Of a DNA stretch of 64,000 bases, positions 1 through 8,622 are shown piece after piece; positions within the stretch are counted from its first letter, which is position 1; each line of letters begins with the position of its first letter. The stretch lies in NCBI GenBank assembly GCA_023539445.1, contig JAKCEW010000001.1, positions 62,001 through 126,000 of the forward strand. The letters run 5' to 3'. This DNA comes from Candidatus Terraquivivens yellowstonensis. Its GTDB lineage: Archaea > Thermoproteota > Nitrososphaeria_A > Caldarchaeales > Wolframiiraptoraceae. Under the pieces are notes generated by a model. It had not been told where the DNA came from. It did no database searches and saw nothing but the letters and a program-made list of their open reading frames with translations. Made by a program: the position numbers and the translations under genes.

Positions 1-735
1 AGAGCATTTATAGAGACGCTTAGGAAAGATTTGCAAAAATTTCAAAAATATGCCGAGCCTCTGGATAAGTTTCATCTCCTACCACCGATTCAAAACCCAG
101 GCAAGATTATCTGTCTAGGTTTAAACTACATTGACCATGCCGAAGAGCAAGGCGTGAAACCGCCTGCTGAGCCAATAATATTCTTTAAACCAAGAACGAG
201 CCTTACGGGACCATATGACGACATCGTTTACCCGAAGATAGTCAAGCAACTCGACTATGAGGGCGAGTTGGTCGTCATAATAGGCAAACGTGGTAAGAAT
301 ATCCGTGAGGAGGATGTGATGGAATACGTCTTCGGCTATACAGTCATGAATGATGTTTCGGCAAGAGACATACAGTTTGGTGATAAACAATGGACCCGTG
401 GAAAAAGTTTCGACACTTTTGCTCCATGTGGTCCTTGGATTGTAACTAAGGATGAAATTCCTGAGCCGCATCGACTTAAAATACTCACAAAGGTGAACAA
501 CGAGTTAAGACAAAACTCATCAACAGCCAACATGGTGTTCAAGATACCGCGAATAATATCCTCCATGAGCATGGTTATGACACTTGAACCAGGAGATATG
601 ATATCAACGGGAACACCGGCTGGTGTTGGATACTTCATGAAGCCTGAGCCCAAGTTGTTGAAGGTCGGAGATGTCGTAGAGATATCGATAGAGAATATAG
701 GAACCATTAAGAACAGGGTCGTTGCAGAACTTTAG
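1..735 (+). CDS. Fumarylacetoacetate hydrolase (FAH) family protein, 5' end cut by window
   Basis: The reading frame is open to base 1, so the N-terminus lies outside the window; the first start-like codon inside is a TTG at 31. The visible part is the FAH fold: IICLGLNYIDHAEE opens the catalytic domain, YEGELVVII carries the E-x-E metal ligands, NDVSARDIQ and GKSFDTFAPCGPW follow, and STGTPAGVGYF is the usual C-terminal loop. Members are Mg/Mn-dependent hydrolases, decarboxylases or dehydratases of 2-oxo acids; similarity to acylpyruvase/HHDD-isomerase-type members is closest to my eye, but the substrate cannot be told. It ends against the oppositely oriented AbrB-PhoU gene with a few bases of overlap. 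Family is certain, substrate is not. Confidence 0.85.
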   Translation, partial: RAFIETLRKDLQKFQKYAEPLDKFHLLPPIQNPGKIICLGLNYIDHAEEQGVKPPAEPIIFFKPRTSLTGPYDDIVYPKIVKQLDYEGELVVIIGKRGKNIREEDVMEYVFGYTVMNDVSARDIQFGDKQWTRGKSFDTFAPCGPWIVTKDEIPEPHRLKILTKVNNELRQNSSTANMVFKIPRIISSMSMVMTLEPGDMISTGTPAGVGYFMKPEPKLLKVGDVVEISIENIGTIKNRVVAEL

Positions 736-1769
736 GGTGAAATGGGACCGATCGTTATCATAGGTTTTGCGACAGATAGGTTAACAGTTACTTCAGAAAT
801 GTCTGCACTATACTCCGATATTCTTTTTATGTTGCCGAGTGCTGACCTCACTAAGATTGCGAACGACATATTATGCTTTGGGTATAATAAATGTACTTCG
901 GCGTCCTCTATTTTCCTTACTAAATCATAAGCCCTAAATATAACATCGTTCGCAAGTTTGATGTCACCTTTCAATAAGGCTGAGAGAGCATCCTCGAATA
1001 ATGCATTGGAAAGTTTACCGACTTTCTCGATAACCTCCATAATGTTAGAATTGTTAGGTTTTGAGGTATTCACCGATTCGGCTATAGCTAATGCATGATC
1101 CGCTGCCCTCTCTATACTCTTAGCGACGAGCATGTAACCAAGACAGTCCTGCCTGCTGGAAAGTCCCAAAGAAAGAAGTATAAGCGGATTAGAAATTGCT
1201 AGATTTAATTGCCTTACTATAAAGTGGTATAATCTGTCAACTTCATCGTCCCTTGCAACTATCTCTTGGGCCAGAGATTTGTCACCTTCCACGAATGCCA
1301 TGAGTGACTCTTTTTGCATGGCAGAGGCTATTTTGCCCATCCTTTCGATCGCATTCTTTAACGGAAGGTTTGCATGAATCGGAAGGCATATCGTGAGCAT
1401 ATCGATCGAAGATTCTTCAACTATCTCTACACCCACAAGCCACCGTCTGATGCTGTCCTTAACCTTTTGAGCAAGCTCAGGCAAGGGTCTCTCGAACTTT
1501 ATCCTAATGGTGTCATAACCTGCTAGATAGTAAGAGATGTAGGCCCTGACGATCTCATCGGCCGTGGTTTGGGAAGAGAACTCTATACATGCCTCGTTAG
1601 TGACGCCTTTTTTGTACGGCATAATAAGAAGTGTACCCTCGGGTTGCGGGACCATGAGTAATTCGTCAAGCTTTTTTAAACCGACCGACTTTACCCATTT
1701 CTTTGGTAGCGAAACTATCAGCGTTGAACCGCCAGACATCTGGATTTTTCTGAGGTATGCTTGCTCCAT
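732..1769 (-). CDS. AbrB-PhoU fusion protein, probable phosphate-responsive regulator
   Basis: 345 residues. The first ~50 residues form a SpoVT/AbrB DNA-binding fold (RKIQMSGGSTLIVSLPKKWV), followed by a linker and two PhoU-type helical repeats (about 110-215 and 220-335) with the PhoU hallmarks EVDRLYHFIVRQL and SIERAADHA. PhoU proteins signal between the Pst transporter and phosphate regulators; archaeal AbrB-PhoU fusions are thought to combine sensor and DNA binder in one chain. It is transcribed divergently from pstS, from which it is separated by ~108 nt of AT-rich DNA with several TATA-like elements, so it is a good candidate regulator of the operon. A paralogue lies at 29140. Domain assignment is firm; the regulatory role is inferred from context. 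Confidence 0.85.
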   Translation of the reverse strand: MEQAYLRKIQMSGGSTLIVSLPKKWVKSVGLKKLDELLMVPQPEGTLLIMPYKKGVTNEACIEFSSQTTADEIVRAYISYYLAGYDTIRIKFERPLPELAQKVKDSIRRWLVGVEIVEESSIDMLTICLPIHANLPLKNAIERMGKIASAMQKESLMAFVEGDKSLAQEIVARDDEVDRLYHFIVRQLNLAISNPLILLSLGLSSRQDCLGYMLVAKSIERAADHALAIAESVNTSKPNNSNIMEVIEKVGKLSNALFEDALSALLKGDIKLANDVIFRAYDLVRKIEDAEVHLLYPKHNMSFAILVRSALGNIKRISEYSADISEVTVNLSVAKPMITIGPISP

Positions 1770-1787
1770 ACAATAAGAGATTTTTAT

Positions 1788-1819
1788 ATTTCACTATATA
1801 TATCTTTATTTCAATATAT
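1788..1819. promoter_or_regulatory. Direct repeat between the phoU-like gene and pstS, candidate operator
   Basis: Two near-identical 12-mers, ATTTCACTATAT (1788-1799) and ATTTCAATATAT (1808-1819), start exactly 20 bp apart in the divergent intergenic region; a looser third copy (TTCATAATCTAT) follows at about 1826. A TATA-like CTATATATAC lies near 1833-1842, suitably placed for pstS. Spacing of about two helical turns suggests a site for a dimeric regulator such as the adjacent AbrB-PhoU protein. The region is very AT-rich, so chance similarity is possible. Confidence 0.3.
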
Positions 1820-1877
1820 TTTTGGTTCATAATCTATATATACAGCAAAGTACCTGCGAGCTGGCGAGGGAGAACGT

Positions 1878-3053
1878 ATGCGCAAACATGGTATCTCGAA
1901 AACTGTGGCCTTGGGTTCCGTAATCGCGATCATTATAATCGTCGTTGCGGTGGCGCTAATAACGCTAAACATGTCAAGACAAGAGCAGCCAACGCCCACC
2001 CTAACACCCACACCGACTCCAACGCCCACCCTAACACCCACACCGACTGTTCGATGGCCAGAAAAGCTCTTGGGTGGTGGAGCCACTTTCGTCAACCCGT
2101 TAATGCAAAAATGGGCCTATGAGTTCCAAAGGGAAAAGGGTCTTTTCGGCATTGATTATCAAAGTATAGGTAGTGGACAGGGAATAGCAAAGCTTAAGGA
2201 GCAAGCAGTGGACTTTGCAGCCAGCGATGCTCCATTAAAGAGGAGCGATTGGGAAGCATTGAAAAGCGTCAGGGGGGGTGTTATACAAATACCCGTAACC
2301 ATAGGCTCAGTCGTTGCAATATTTAACATACCAGGTGTGGATGAACTCAAGTTCACGCAAGAGGTTCTCCTAAAAATCTTTGACGGAAGCATAAAGAAGT
2401 GGAACGATCCCCAAATAGTAGAGCTTAACCCACAACTTAGTAACTTAGACAAGGACATAATCGTCGTCTACAGAGCGGATAGGAGCGGGACAACCTTCAT
2501 CTGGACGAGCTTTTTAGAAAAAGTTAGTAAAGGGAAGTTCCCGAGTGACCTATCATTCAAACTTCCAGATGAAGAGGCTGATAAGACACGCTTTATAGGC
2601 GCTAAGGGCAACGAGGGCGTTACTGAGGCTGTGAAGAATACGCAATATAGCATAGGATATGTGGAATTGTCTTACGCTATATTGGGCAGGCTACCCCATG
2701 CTGCGGTACAGAATAAAGCGGGCAACTTCGTAAAGGCATCCACGGAAAGCGTAATGGAGGCAGTCAAATCCGTCGTTGCGCATGCGAAGCTACCAGACCC
2801 TCTTGACGACTGGAGTGGTGTCTCACTAGTTAAACTCGAACCGGCAAGTCCAAATGCATACCCTATCGTGAGCTTTAGCTACGTAATGTTATATGTTGAG
2901 AATTCGCCCGAAAAGGCGGCAGCCTTACGCGAATTCTTAACATGGGTATACGAAAAGGGACAGAGGTACGTCGCTGATGTGCCTGGCTACATCCCCTTGC
3001 CGGATAACGCAGTGCAGATTGGTTTGAAGGGGATTTCCTACATAAAGACATAA
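1878..3053 (+). CDS. pstS: Phosphate ABC transporter substrate-binding protein PstS
   Basis: 391 residues. A positively charged N-terminus and a hydrophobic segment (about 10-30, VIAIIIIVVAVALITL) form a signal/anchor, followed by a Pro-Thr-rich stalk (about 36-56) typical of membrane-tethered archaeal binding proteins. The binding domain starts at LGGGATFVNPLMQKW; SDAPLKRSDW and DRSGTTFIWTSFL are phosphate-binding segments of the PstS family. ATG at 1878 is preceded by the purine-rich GAGGGAG. It captures phosphate outside the cell and delivers it to PstC/PstA. It heads the pst operon, with 14-29 nt to pstC. Confidence 0.95.
   Translation: MRKHGISKTVALGSVIAIIIIVVAVALITLNMSRQEQPTPTLTPTPTPTPTLTPTPTVRWPEKLLGGGATFVNPLMQKWAYEFQREKGLFGIDYQSIGSGQGIAKLKEQAVDFAASDAPLKRSDWEALKSVRGGVIQIPVTIGSVVAIFNIPGVDELKFTQEVLLKIFDGSIKKWNDPQIVELNPQLSNLDKDIIVVYRADRSGTTFIWTSFLEKVSKGKFPSDLSFKLPDEEADKTRFIGAKGNEGVTEAVKNTQYSIGYVELSYAILGRLPHAAVQNKAGNFVKASTESVMEAVKSVVAHAKLPDPLDDWSGVSLVKLEPASPNAYPIVSFSYVMLYVENSPEKAAALREFLTWVYEKGQRYVADVPGYIPLPDNAVQIGLKGISYIKT
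1989..2048 (+). repeat. Two perfect tandem copies of a 30-bp unit inside pstS
   Basis: The 30 bases 1989-2018 are repeated exactly at 2019-2048. The unit is in frame and each copy encodes the decapeptide PTPTLTPTPT, so the repeat makes the flexible stalk between the membrane anchor and the phosphate-binding domain. Perfect identity, including third codon positions, points to a recent duplication and to likely length variation between strains. Confidence 0.95.
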
Positions 3054-3082
3054 AGACGGAATGAGGGGTGCGACGAGTCAGA

Positions 3083-3991
3083 ATGGTCGCGATAAGAAAA
3101 TCTATTTTTATATTTTTAGGAAGTTTCGCCTTATTTTTGGCACTCATTCTACCGTTCTACTTTTTCGGAGAACTTTATGGTGCTTCTGAATTCTTTTCAA
3201 AGTTCTCCTTCTTAGATTTCATTTCAGGTCGAGAATGGAGCTTGCCTGAACAAAAGTATGGTGCACTTCAAGCTATTTACGGCACCATAATAACGGCAGG
3301 TTTGGCTCTGTTAATTACCACACCTATAAGCATAGCAGCAGCAGTGGCTATGTCTGAGCTGCTGCCCGAATATCTGTCAGAAAGACTAGGAATGATTATT
3401 GACATGATAGCTGCAATTCCGAGCGTCGTCGTAGGGCTTTGGGGAATCTTGAGCTTAGGACCTTTCCTCTCCAGCACCCTTTACAAGTTCTTAATAGAAA
3501 ATCTGGGTTTCTTACCAATATTTCAAGCCAAGACTCTGTTGGCCTATAATAAGCTGACCGCGGCACTCGTGCTCGGGTATATGATAACACCTTTCGCTGT
3601 ATCTGTCATAAAAGAGAACCTACGTTTAGTGCCCATAGAGATAAAGGAGGCAGCATATGCACTCGGGCTCACAAAATGGGAAGTCATACGCATTATGTTA
3701 AGCTACATCAAGCCAGGAATATTTGCAGCGCTTATGTTGGCGCTTGGAAGGGCAATAGCGGAGGCTGTGGCCGTTTCCATGGTAATAGGCAACACTTGTA
3801 GCTTTTCAGTCTCCCTGTTGGAACCAGCATGCACCTTAACCACGCTTATAATTAACAACTTTGCCGAGGCGACGGGGACCGAGGCTGCAGCTCTCATAGG
3901 ACTTGGTTTAGTTCTTTTCGTGATTTCAATATCAACTATCCTAGTGTCCAGGCTAGTATATAACAAGCTCCTTGGAGGGTACATGAGGTGA
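3083..3991 (+). CDS. pstC: Phosphate ABC transporter permease PstC
   Basis: 302 residues from ATG 3083; a GTG at 3068 is also in frame, but the purine-rich GAGGGGTG just upstream fits initiation at 3083 better. Six hydrophobic segments are visible; the first is IFIFLGSFALFLALILPFYF. The BPD_transp_1 coupling (EAA) loop is KEAAYALGLTKWEVIRIML. With PstA it forms the membrane channel through which PstB-driven phosphate import occurs. The stop overlaps the pstA start by four bases (GTGA). Confidence 0.95.
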   Translation: MVAIRKSIFIFLGSFALFLALILPFYFFGELYGASEFFSKFSFLDFISGREWSLPEQKYGALQAIYGTIITAGLALLITTPISIAAAVAMSELLPEYLSERLGMIIDMIAAIPSVVVGLWGILSLGPFLSSTLYKFLIENLGFLPIFQAKTLLAYNKLTAALVLGYMITPFAVSVIKENLRLVPIEIKEAAYALGLTKWEVIRIMLSYIKPGIFAALMLALGRAIAEAVAVSMVIGNTCSFSVSLLEPACTLTTLIINNFAEATGTEAAALIGLGLVLFVISISTILVSRLVYNKLLGGYMR

Positions 3992-4845
3992 ACCTAAAAA
4001 AGCTTAGGGACATGATTTATACATGTTTAGCGTATCTATCTCTTTTATTGTTAATCATCCCATTATGTTGGATACTTTTTGAGTGTATCATAGAAGGAGG
4101 GCACTATATCATCAATAGACCCATCGAGTTCTTCACGGACATAGGTAGACCACCGGGTATTGAAGGTGGAGGCATAGGACATGCAATACAAGGCTCCCTT
4201 TACATGCTGGGTCTGGCACTCTTAATAGGCATTCCGGTGGGCATATTCGCTGGCATATACTTGGCCGAGCGCAAGGACAGCCCCCTAGCCAAAGCGGCCC
4301 GTTTTGTAAGCGATATCTTAGTCGAGTTTCCCACAATACTTGTCGGGGTCGTCACGTACACATTCTTAGCATCAAAAGTTACCGGCATACTGGCAACAGG
4401 CCCAGCGGCTTTCGCTGCATCATTCGCGTTAGCCCTAATTATGATACCCATAGTCGCTAGGAGTGTCGAGACGGCTTTCCTGACAATACCTAACGATATA
4501 AGGGAGGGGGCGTATGCTCTTGGTCTTTCGAGTAGACACGTCATCTTCCGGATACTCCTGCCTGCGGTTAAGACCGGCGTTGTTACTGCTGTGCTAATAG
4601 GACTTGCGAAGATAGTCGGGGAGTCCGCACCTATAATAGTCACTAACGGTATCAGCAACTTCTGGTTCAGCAAGTGGACAGAGCCAGCACCATCTATACC
4701 AGTCCTTATATACGTCTACGGGCTCTCACCATTTAAGGAATGGCAAACCCAAGCATGGGCGGCAGCCCTGTTCCTTTTGCTACTGATAATGGCGATTGGA
4801 TTTTTAGCCAGGCGAATTACCAAGAAATTGTGGACAGGTGTGTAG
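3988..4845 (+). CDS. pstA: Phosphate ABC transporter permease PstA
   Basis: 285 residues, GTG start overlapping the pstC stop, which implies translational coupling. Six membrane segments are apparent, with the EAA coupling loop REGAYALGLSSRHVIFRILL contacting the ATPase. PAFAASFALALIMIPIVARS and the final hydrophobic helix match the PstA family. It is the second half of the transmembrane phosphate channel, next to pstC and pstB in standard order. Confidence 0.95.
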   Translation: MNLKKLRDMIYTCLAYLSLLLLIIPLCWILFECIIEGGHYIINRPIEFFTDIGRPPGIEGGGIGHAIQGSLYMLGLALLIGIPVGIFAGIYLAERKDSPLAKAARFVSDILVEFPTILVGVVTYTFLASKVTGILATGPAAFAASFALALIMIPIVARSVETAFLTIPNDIREGAYALGLSSRHVIFRILLPAVKTGVVTAVLIGLAKIVGESAPIIVTNGISNFWFSKWTEPAPSIPVLIYVYGLSPFKEWQTQAWAAALFLLLLIMAIGFLARRITKKLWTGV

Positions 4846-4851
4846 AGTTTG

Positions 4852-5637
4852 ATGGAGAACGTAGCTGTCAGTGTTAAAGATCTGCACGTCAGCATAGATA
4901 AGAAAGAGATACTCAAGGGCATTAGTATAGACTTTCCGAAGTGCGCCGTTACCGCCATAATAGGGCCTTCAGGTAGTGGGAAAACTATGTTGTTAAGAAG
5001 TATCAACAGACTTATTGAATTGATACCGAGGGTGGAAGTTTCAGGGAAAGTTTGGGTTAATATAGGTGGCAAGTTTCATGATGCTTACACACTTGATTCA
5101 TCATACCTTAGGCGAAAGGTAGGTTACGTATTTCAGAAACCAAACCCGTTTCCTCACCTCTCAATCTTAAAAAACATAACAATAGGACCTATGCTGAATG
5201 GTATAGCCAAGAACAAAAAAGACTTGAAGAAGTTGGCGGAAGAAAAACTAAAAGAGGCTGGACTGTGGGATGAGGTGAAAGACAGGCTGAATGAGGCGGC
5301 ATGGAGGTTAAGCGGTGGCCAGCAACAAAGACTTTGTATCGCAAGGGCACTTGCGCTCGAGCCAGAGATAATATTGTTTGATGAGCCGACAACAGGTCTT
5401 GATTTATATAACACAAAAAGAATAGAAGAGCTCATGGTTCGGTTGAAGGAAAAATATACAGTTATAGCTATTACGCATAGCGTTGACCAAGCGGGCAGGA
5501 TAGCAGACTTCATAGCTTTCATTTACAATGGTAAGTTGATAGAGTTCGGTCCTGCTGCAACCGTATTAAAGTCCCCGATTAACGAGTTGACGGAGTTATT
5601 CATAACAGGCAAGGTTCTGGACGGTGTGAAAGTTTGA
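4852..5637 (+). CDS. pstB: Phosphate ABC transporter ATP-binding protein PstB
   Basis: 261 residues from ATG 4852 (a TTG three bases upstream is also in frame). Walker A GPSGSGKT at residues 38-45, Q-loop in VFQKPNPFP (about 93-101), signature LSGGQQQR at 153-160, Walker B IILFDEP at 173-179 and the switch His in AITHSVDQA are all present. KPNPFP after the Q-loop is typical of PstB. It hydrolyses ATP on the cytoplasmic face to drive phosphate import through PstCA. Its stop overlaps the TTG start of phoU. Confidence 0.96.
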   Translation: MENVAVSVKDLHVSIDKKEILKGISIDFPKCAVTAIIGPSGSGKTMLLRSINRLIELIPRVEVSGKVWVNIGGKFHDAYTLDSSYLRRKVGYVFQKPNPFPHLSILKNITIGPMLNGIAKNKKDLKKLAEEKLKEAGLWDEVKDRLNEAAWRLSGGQQQRLCIARALALEPEIILFDEPTTGLDLYNTKRIEELMVRLKEKYTVIAITHSVDQAGRIADFIAFIYNGKLIEFGPAATVLKSPINELTELFITGKVLDGVKV

Positions 5638-6254
5638 AGAGACTTTTGGATGAGGGATTGGAAAAACTCACCAATATGATATTGGACATGGCAACGATTA
5701 GTAGCAAGGTCGTTGAGATGGCCATCGAGGGTTATGTGAGTGGACGTGACGTTTCCAAAGACGTGTTTCGGACATCCAACCAATTACGTGTCTTGGAGGG
5801 CGAGGTGGCAGAGCTGAGTATGGAGCTGATTGCCAGATACCAGCCCGTCGCGGGTGATCTTCGCTATATTCGTTCCTGCATGGAGATTGCATATGGTTTC
5901 TTTAGATATGGTAGATACGCCTACGATATATCTCAGGTTCTCAACATGTTTGGTGATTTGAGTGAGTGCAACAAAGAGATAGTCCAGAAAATAGGTAAAA
6001 AGGTATGCGAGATGATACACATAAGCATAACCGCTTTTAAGAACAAAGACGTTGAATTAGCTAAAAAATTAGAGTTAATGGATGATGAAGTTGATAAGGC
6101 CTACATAGGATTTGTTAAAGAAGCAATCGAAAACCCATTGTCTGAAAAGAAGTGCGATATGGCTACAGCATTGATTTTGCGGTACTTAGAAAGAATAGCC
6201 GATCATGCAACCTATATAGGTGAAGCCGTAAAATATATCGTAACTGGTGAGTAA
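5634..6254 (+). CDS. phoU: PhoU phosphate signalling protein
   Basis: 206 residues, start TTG (5634-5636) overlapping the pstB stop by four bases. Two PhoU helical repeats are visible; the second carries the signature EVDKAYIGFVKEA and YLERIADHATYIGEA. Stand-alone PhoU interacts with PstB and the phosphate regulator and lowers uptake when phosphate is plentiful. It closes the pstSCAB-phoU operon and lacks the AbrB domain found in the two larger paralogues in this window. Confidence 0.93.
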   Translation: MKRLLDEGLEKLTNMILDMATISSKVVEMAIEGYVSGRDVSKDVFRTSNQLRVLEGEVAELSMELIARYQPVAGDLRYIRSCMEIAYGFFRYGRYAYDISQVLNMFGDLSECNKEIVQKIGKKVCEMIHISITAFKNKDVELAKKLELMDDEVDKAYIGFVKEAIENPLSEKKCDMATALILRYLERIADHATYIGEAVKYIVTGE

Positions 6255-6269
6255 GTGTTGATATATTTG

Positions 6270-7094
6270 TTATACATAGCCCAAATCTCGTAAAATCCTT
6301 AAAACTTTGTCTCTGCTCATTAGTAAATAATCCCTATCTGGTGAGTGGACCTCTAAAGTGATGCTCTTGTCATAACCTAAACTTTTGAGCTCAGATAGAA
6401 CTTCTTGCCAGCATATCCTACCCACACCTATTGGTAGATGTAGGTCTCCAGAGCCGAAGTTGTCACTTAGGTGAACATGGCCTATCCTGTTACCGAGTGT
6501 TTTTATGAAAACCATTAACGCTTTATCGTCACCATGATAATTTGAGAATGCATGACCTACATCGAGCGTTGCCTTAATGTTCTTTGAATCGATTAACCAG
6601 ATCAGCTCGCTAAGCGTTGCAGCCCTATCATCAGTGTTTTCCAACATAATCAACATACCATACTCGTTCGCTTTCTCTCTTATCTTATCCAAGCTTAATG
6701 AGAAGTTTCGGAACATCTCGTTCCGGTTTTCCCCAAAATATTTTGATGGAAGCCCCTCAGCAAATTCTGTGTGGATGACTATCTTGTTTGCATCCAAAGA
6801 CCTTGCCACCTCTATGACGTTTAACGTTTCTGAGACATAACACAGTCTCAAGCTTGGATAGGGATGGGCCATGTGAAAATACCAAGGCACGTGACATATG
6901 ACGCCCAACCCGCCTTTTTTGAGCAAACTCCTTACTTCTTTGCAAAGGGGCAACAACCTTTCTGGCATAGCCTCAGGATATTCGACCGTTATTTCTATAA
7001 AGTCGAATTTGTTCTCTATAGCAAACCTAACTTCATCTAACACCGGTAGCCAAGGATTATTCATGAAACCTATAAGCATGCTTCCATTAAACAT
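6270..7094 (-). CDS. Sugar phosphate isomerase/epimerase-like TIM barrel (AP endonuclease family 2 fold)
   Basis: 274 residues. The sequence has the xylose-isomerase-like TIM barrel pattern: EFDFIEITVEYP-type first strand (FDFIEITVEYPEA), IMLENTDDRAATLSEL, ATLDVGHAF and IGHVHLSDNFG, ending ITLEVHSPD. The Glu, Asp/His and final Glu are the expected metal ligands. Such proteins include sugar isomerases, epimerases and endonuclease IV; the lack of the full endonuclease IV His set favours an isomerase/epimerase. It sits just downstream of, but opposite to, phoU and is probably transcribed with the DP1 gene or alone. Substrate unknown. Confidence 0.8.
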   Translation of the reverse strand: MFNGSMLIGFMNNPWLPVLDEVRFAIENKFDFIEITVEYPEAMPERLLPLCKEVRSLLKKGGLGVICHVPWYFHMAHPYPSLRLCYVSETLNVIEVARSLDANKIVIHTEFAEGLPSKYFGENRNEMFRNFSLSLDKIREKANEYGMLIMLENTDDRAATLSELIWLIDSKNIKATLDVGHAFSNYHGDDKALMVFIKTLGNRIGHVHLSDNFGSGDLHLPIGVGRICWQEVLSELKSLGYDKSITLEVHSPDRDYLLMSRDKVLRILRDLGYV

Positions 7095-7114
7095 TAAGGC
7101 AACCTAAATTGTTT

Positions 7115-8587
7115 TTAACTGAAAAACTTTATCTTCGTAGACATATCGGCCAAGTTTACAAGCACAGCAGTACCGACTGTCGGTTTAAGACCAGAGCTTT
7201 GTTGGAATGATGTTTGCTCCTGCCAGCAACCTGAGTTTATGAGAAGCACGCCCTTATAGGATTTAACGCCGGCCACATGTACATGGCCTGTACAAAGCAC
7301 GTCGGGCACATCCTCGATAACCAAAGGATCATTGTCAAGCGGTAAGATGGGCGTATTCTGGCCGTAACATGGCGCTAAATGTCTAACCTGTAGCATAACT
7401 TCGAGAACTTTGCCTATGCTTTCGTTTAGTGTGCTATATGAAACGTTTGGCAACGCTTGAATTAGGTCATCAAGACTTTGGCCGTGATATAGATACATGA
7501 GTCTATTTCCAATCAAAATTTTTGCCGGGTTACCAATGAATGTTAGTTCGCGTCCACTCTCTAATATTTTCTTGTAAACTCCTGGTAGCGGGGGTTGGGG
7601 TAATGCTTTTCTAACCGGTTCATGATTTCCGGGCAAATATATCAATTTAATCCGTTCAGGAATTTCTGATAAAAATTTGGCAGCCATACTGAATTGCTCA
7701 TTTATTGATACAACTTCGAGCTCTTTTTCTTGTCCAGGATATACGCCTACGCCGTCGACCAAATCTCCACATAAAATCACATATCCCACCCTCTTAACCT
7801 CGCCATCTCTACTCCTGTTTATCCAATCAAGAAAAGATTCAAACAAATCTTTTCGGAAGTTTTTGCTTCCGATGTGAGTGTCAGATATTAGGCAAACATA
7901 TATGTCTGGTCCTGATTTTGGGTGTTTTTGGTTTATCGGAACGTCTGGCTGTATGATGTCCTGAACAATAATCGTATCATTGACCTTTCTCAGCCTCATA
8001 CCAACCACACAGTCGGCAAGCACCATCTCAGCCTTTGCGAAAACGTCTCCGGATTTCTTTGGAATGAGTACCTTTGTGCTTGTTGAAGGGTCTTCGCATT
8101 CAAATATTATGGCTTTCCCCGTGTCTTTTTTATCCAACACCATAACAGCGGCGGCTGCATCTTGGTCTTTCTTCATCTTTACAATTTCAGATAAAGGTAT
8201 AAACTTGATACCCCTTTCTTCGAGTATTTTTCTGAGTTTCGTGTAACGGCTGTGGAAGTACCTGTAGAATTCCTCGAGTTGTCCTTCAATCGTGACATCC
8301 TCAGAGTAATACTGGATGATTTGAGCTTCAGGGCATATAAAGGACTCTTCTTCATGCAGGGGCGCGGATTCCTGCGAGTTTGTCATTTGTTGAACGAACG
8401 TTTCCATGAGCGCAGCATCAAGTACTATGCGGTAGGGGTCCGTCTTTTTTACGTGCTCTATCACCGCAGTTAATATTCTAATAGGGTCTTCCGACCTTCT
8501 CAAAATTTCTAGAGCTTCCTCAGTTAAGTGATAGCCATTCTTCAAAGCCGCCAAGATTATTTTTCTATCGTTGTTCGGAGACGACAA
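7115..8587 (-). CDS. polB: DNA polymerase D small subunit DP1 (exonuclease subunit)
   Basis: 490 residues, the usual length for archaeal DP1. An N-terminal helical domain (about 1-110) is followed by an OB-fold region and a calcineurin-like phosphoesterase domain (about 225-460) with LISDTHIGSKNF, LCGDLVDGVG, YLPGNHEP and CTGHVHVAG, the motifs for the two-metal 3'-5' exonuclease site. DP1 proofreads for the catalytic subunit DP2, which is not in this window. PolD occurs in Euryarchaeota, Thaumarchaeota, Aigarchaeota and Korarchaeota but not Crenarchaeota. It lies just downstream of cdc6 and the candidate origin, on the same strand. Confidence 0.95.
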   Translation of the reverse strand: MSSPNNDRKIILAALKNGYHLTEEALEILRRSEDPIRILTAVIEHVKKTDPYRIVLDAALMETFVQQMTNSQESAPLHEEESFICPEAQIIQYYSEDVTIEGQLEEFYRYFHSRYTKLRKILEERGIKFIPLSEIVKMKKDQDAAAAVMVLDKKDTGKAIIFECEDPSTSTKVLIPKKSGDVFAKAEMVLADCVVGMRLRKVNDTIIVQDIIQPDVPINQKHPKSGPDIYVCLISDTHIGSKNFRKDLFESFLDWINRSRDGEVKRVGYVILCGDLVDGVGVYPGQEKELEVVSINEQFSMAAKFLSEIPERIKLIYLPGNHEPVRKALPQPPLPGVYKKILESGRELTFIGNPAKILIGNRLMYLYHGQSLDDLIQALPNVSYSTLNESIGKVLEVMLQVRHLAPCYGQNTPILPLDNDPLVIEDVPDVLCTGHVHVAGVKSYKGVLLINSGCWQEQTSFQQSSGLKPTVGTAVLVNLADMSTKIKFFS

Positions 8588-8622
8588 CTAAGCTTCTGCC
8601 CTTACCAACTAAAAAGGGCGTT

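Noticed and set aside
1757-2122. 121-codon frame overlapping the start of pstS
   Set aside because: Its C-terminal part is the pstS stalk repeat read in another frame (Thr-His-Asn-rich), so it is a shadow of the tandem repeat.
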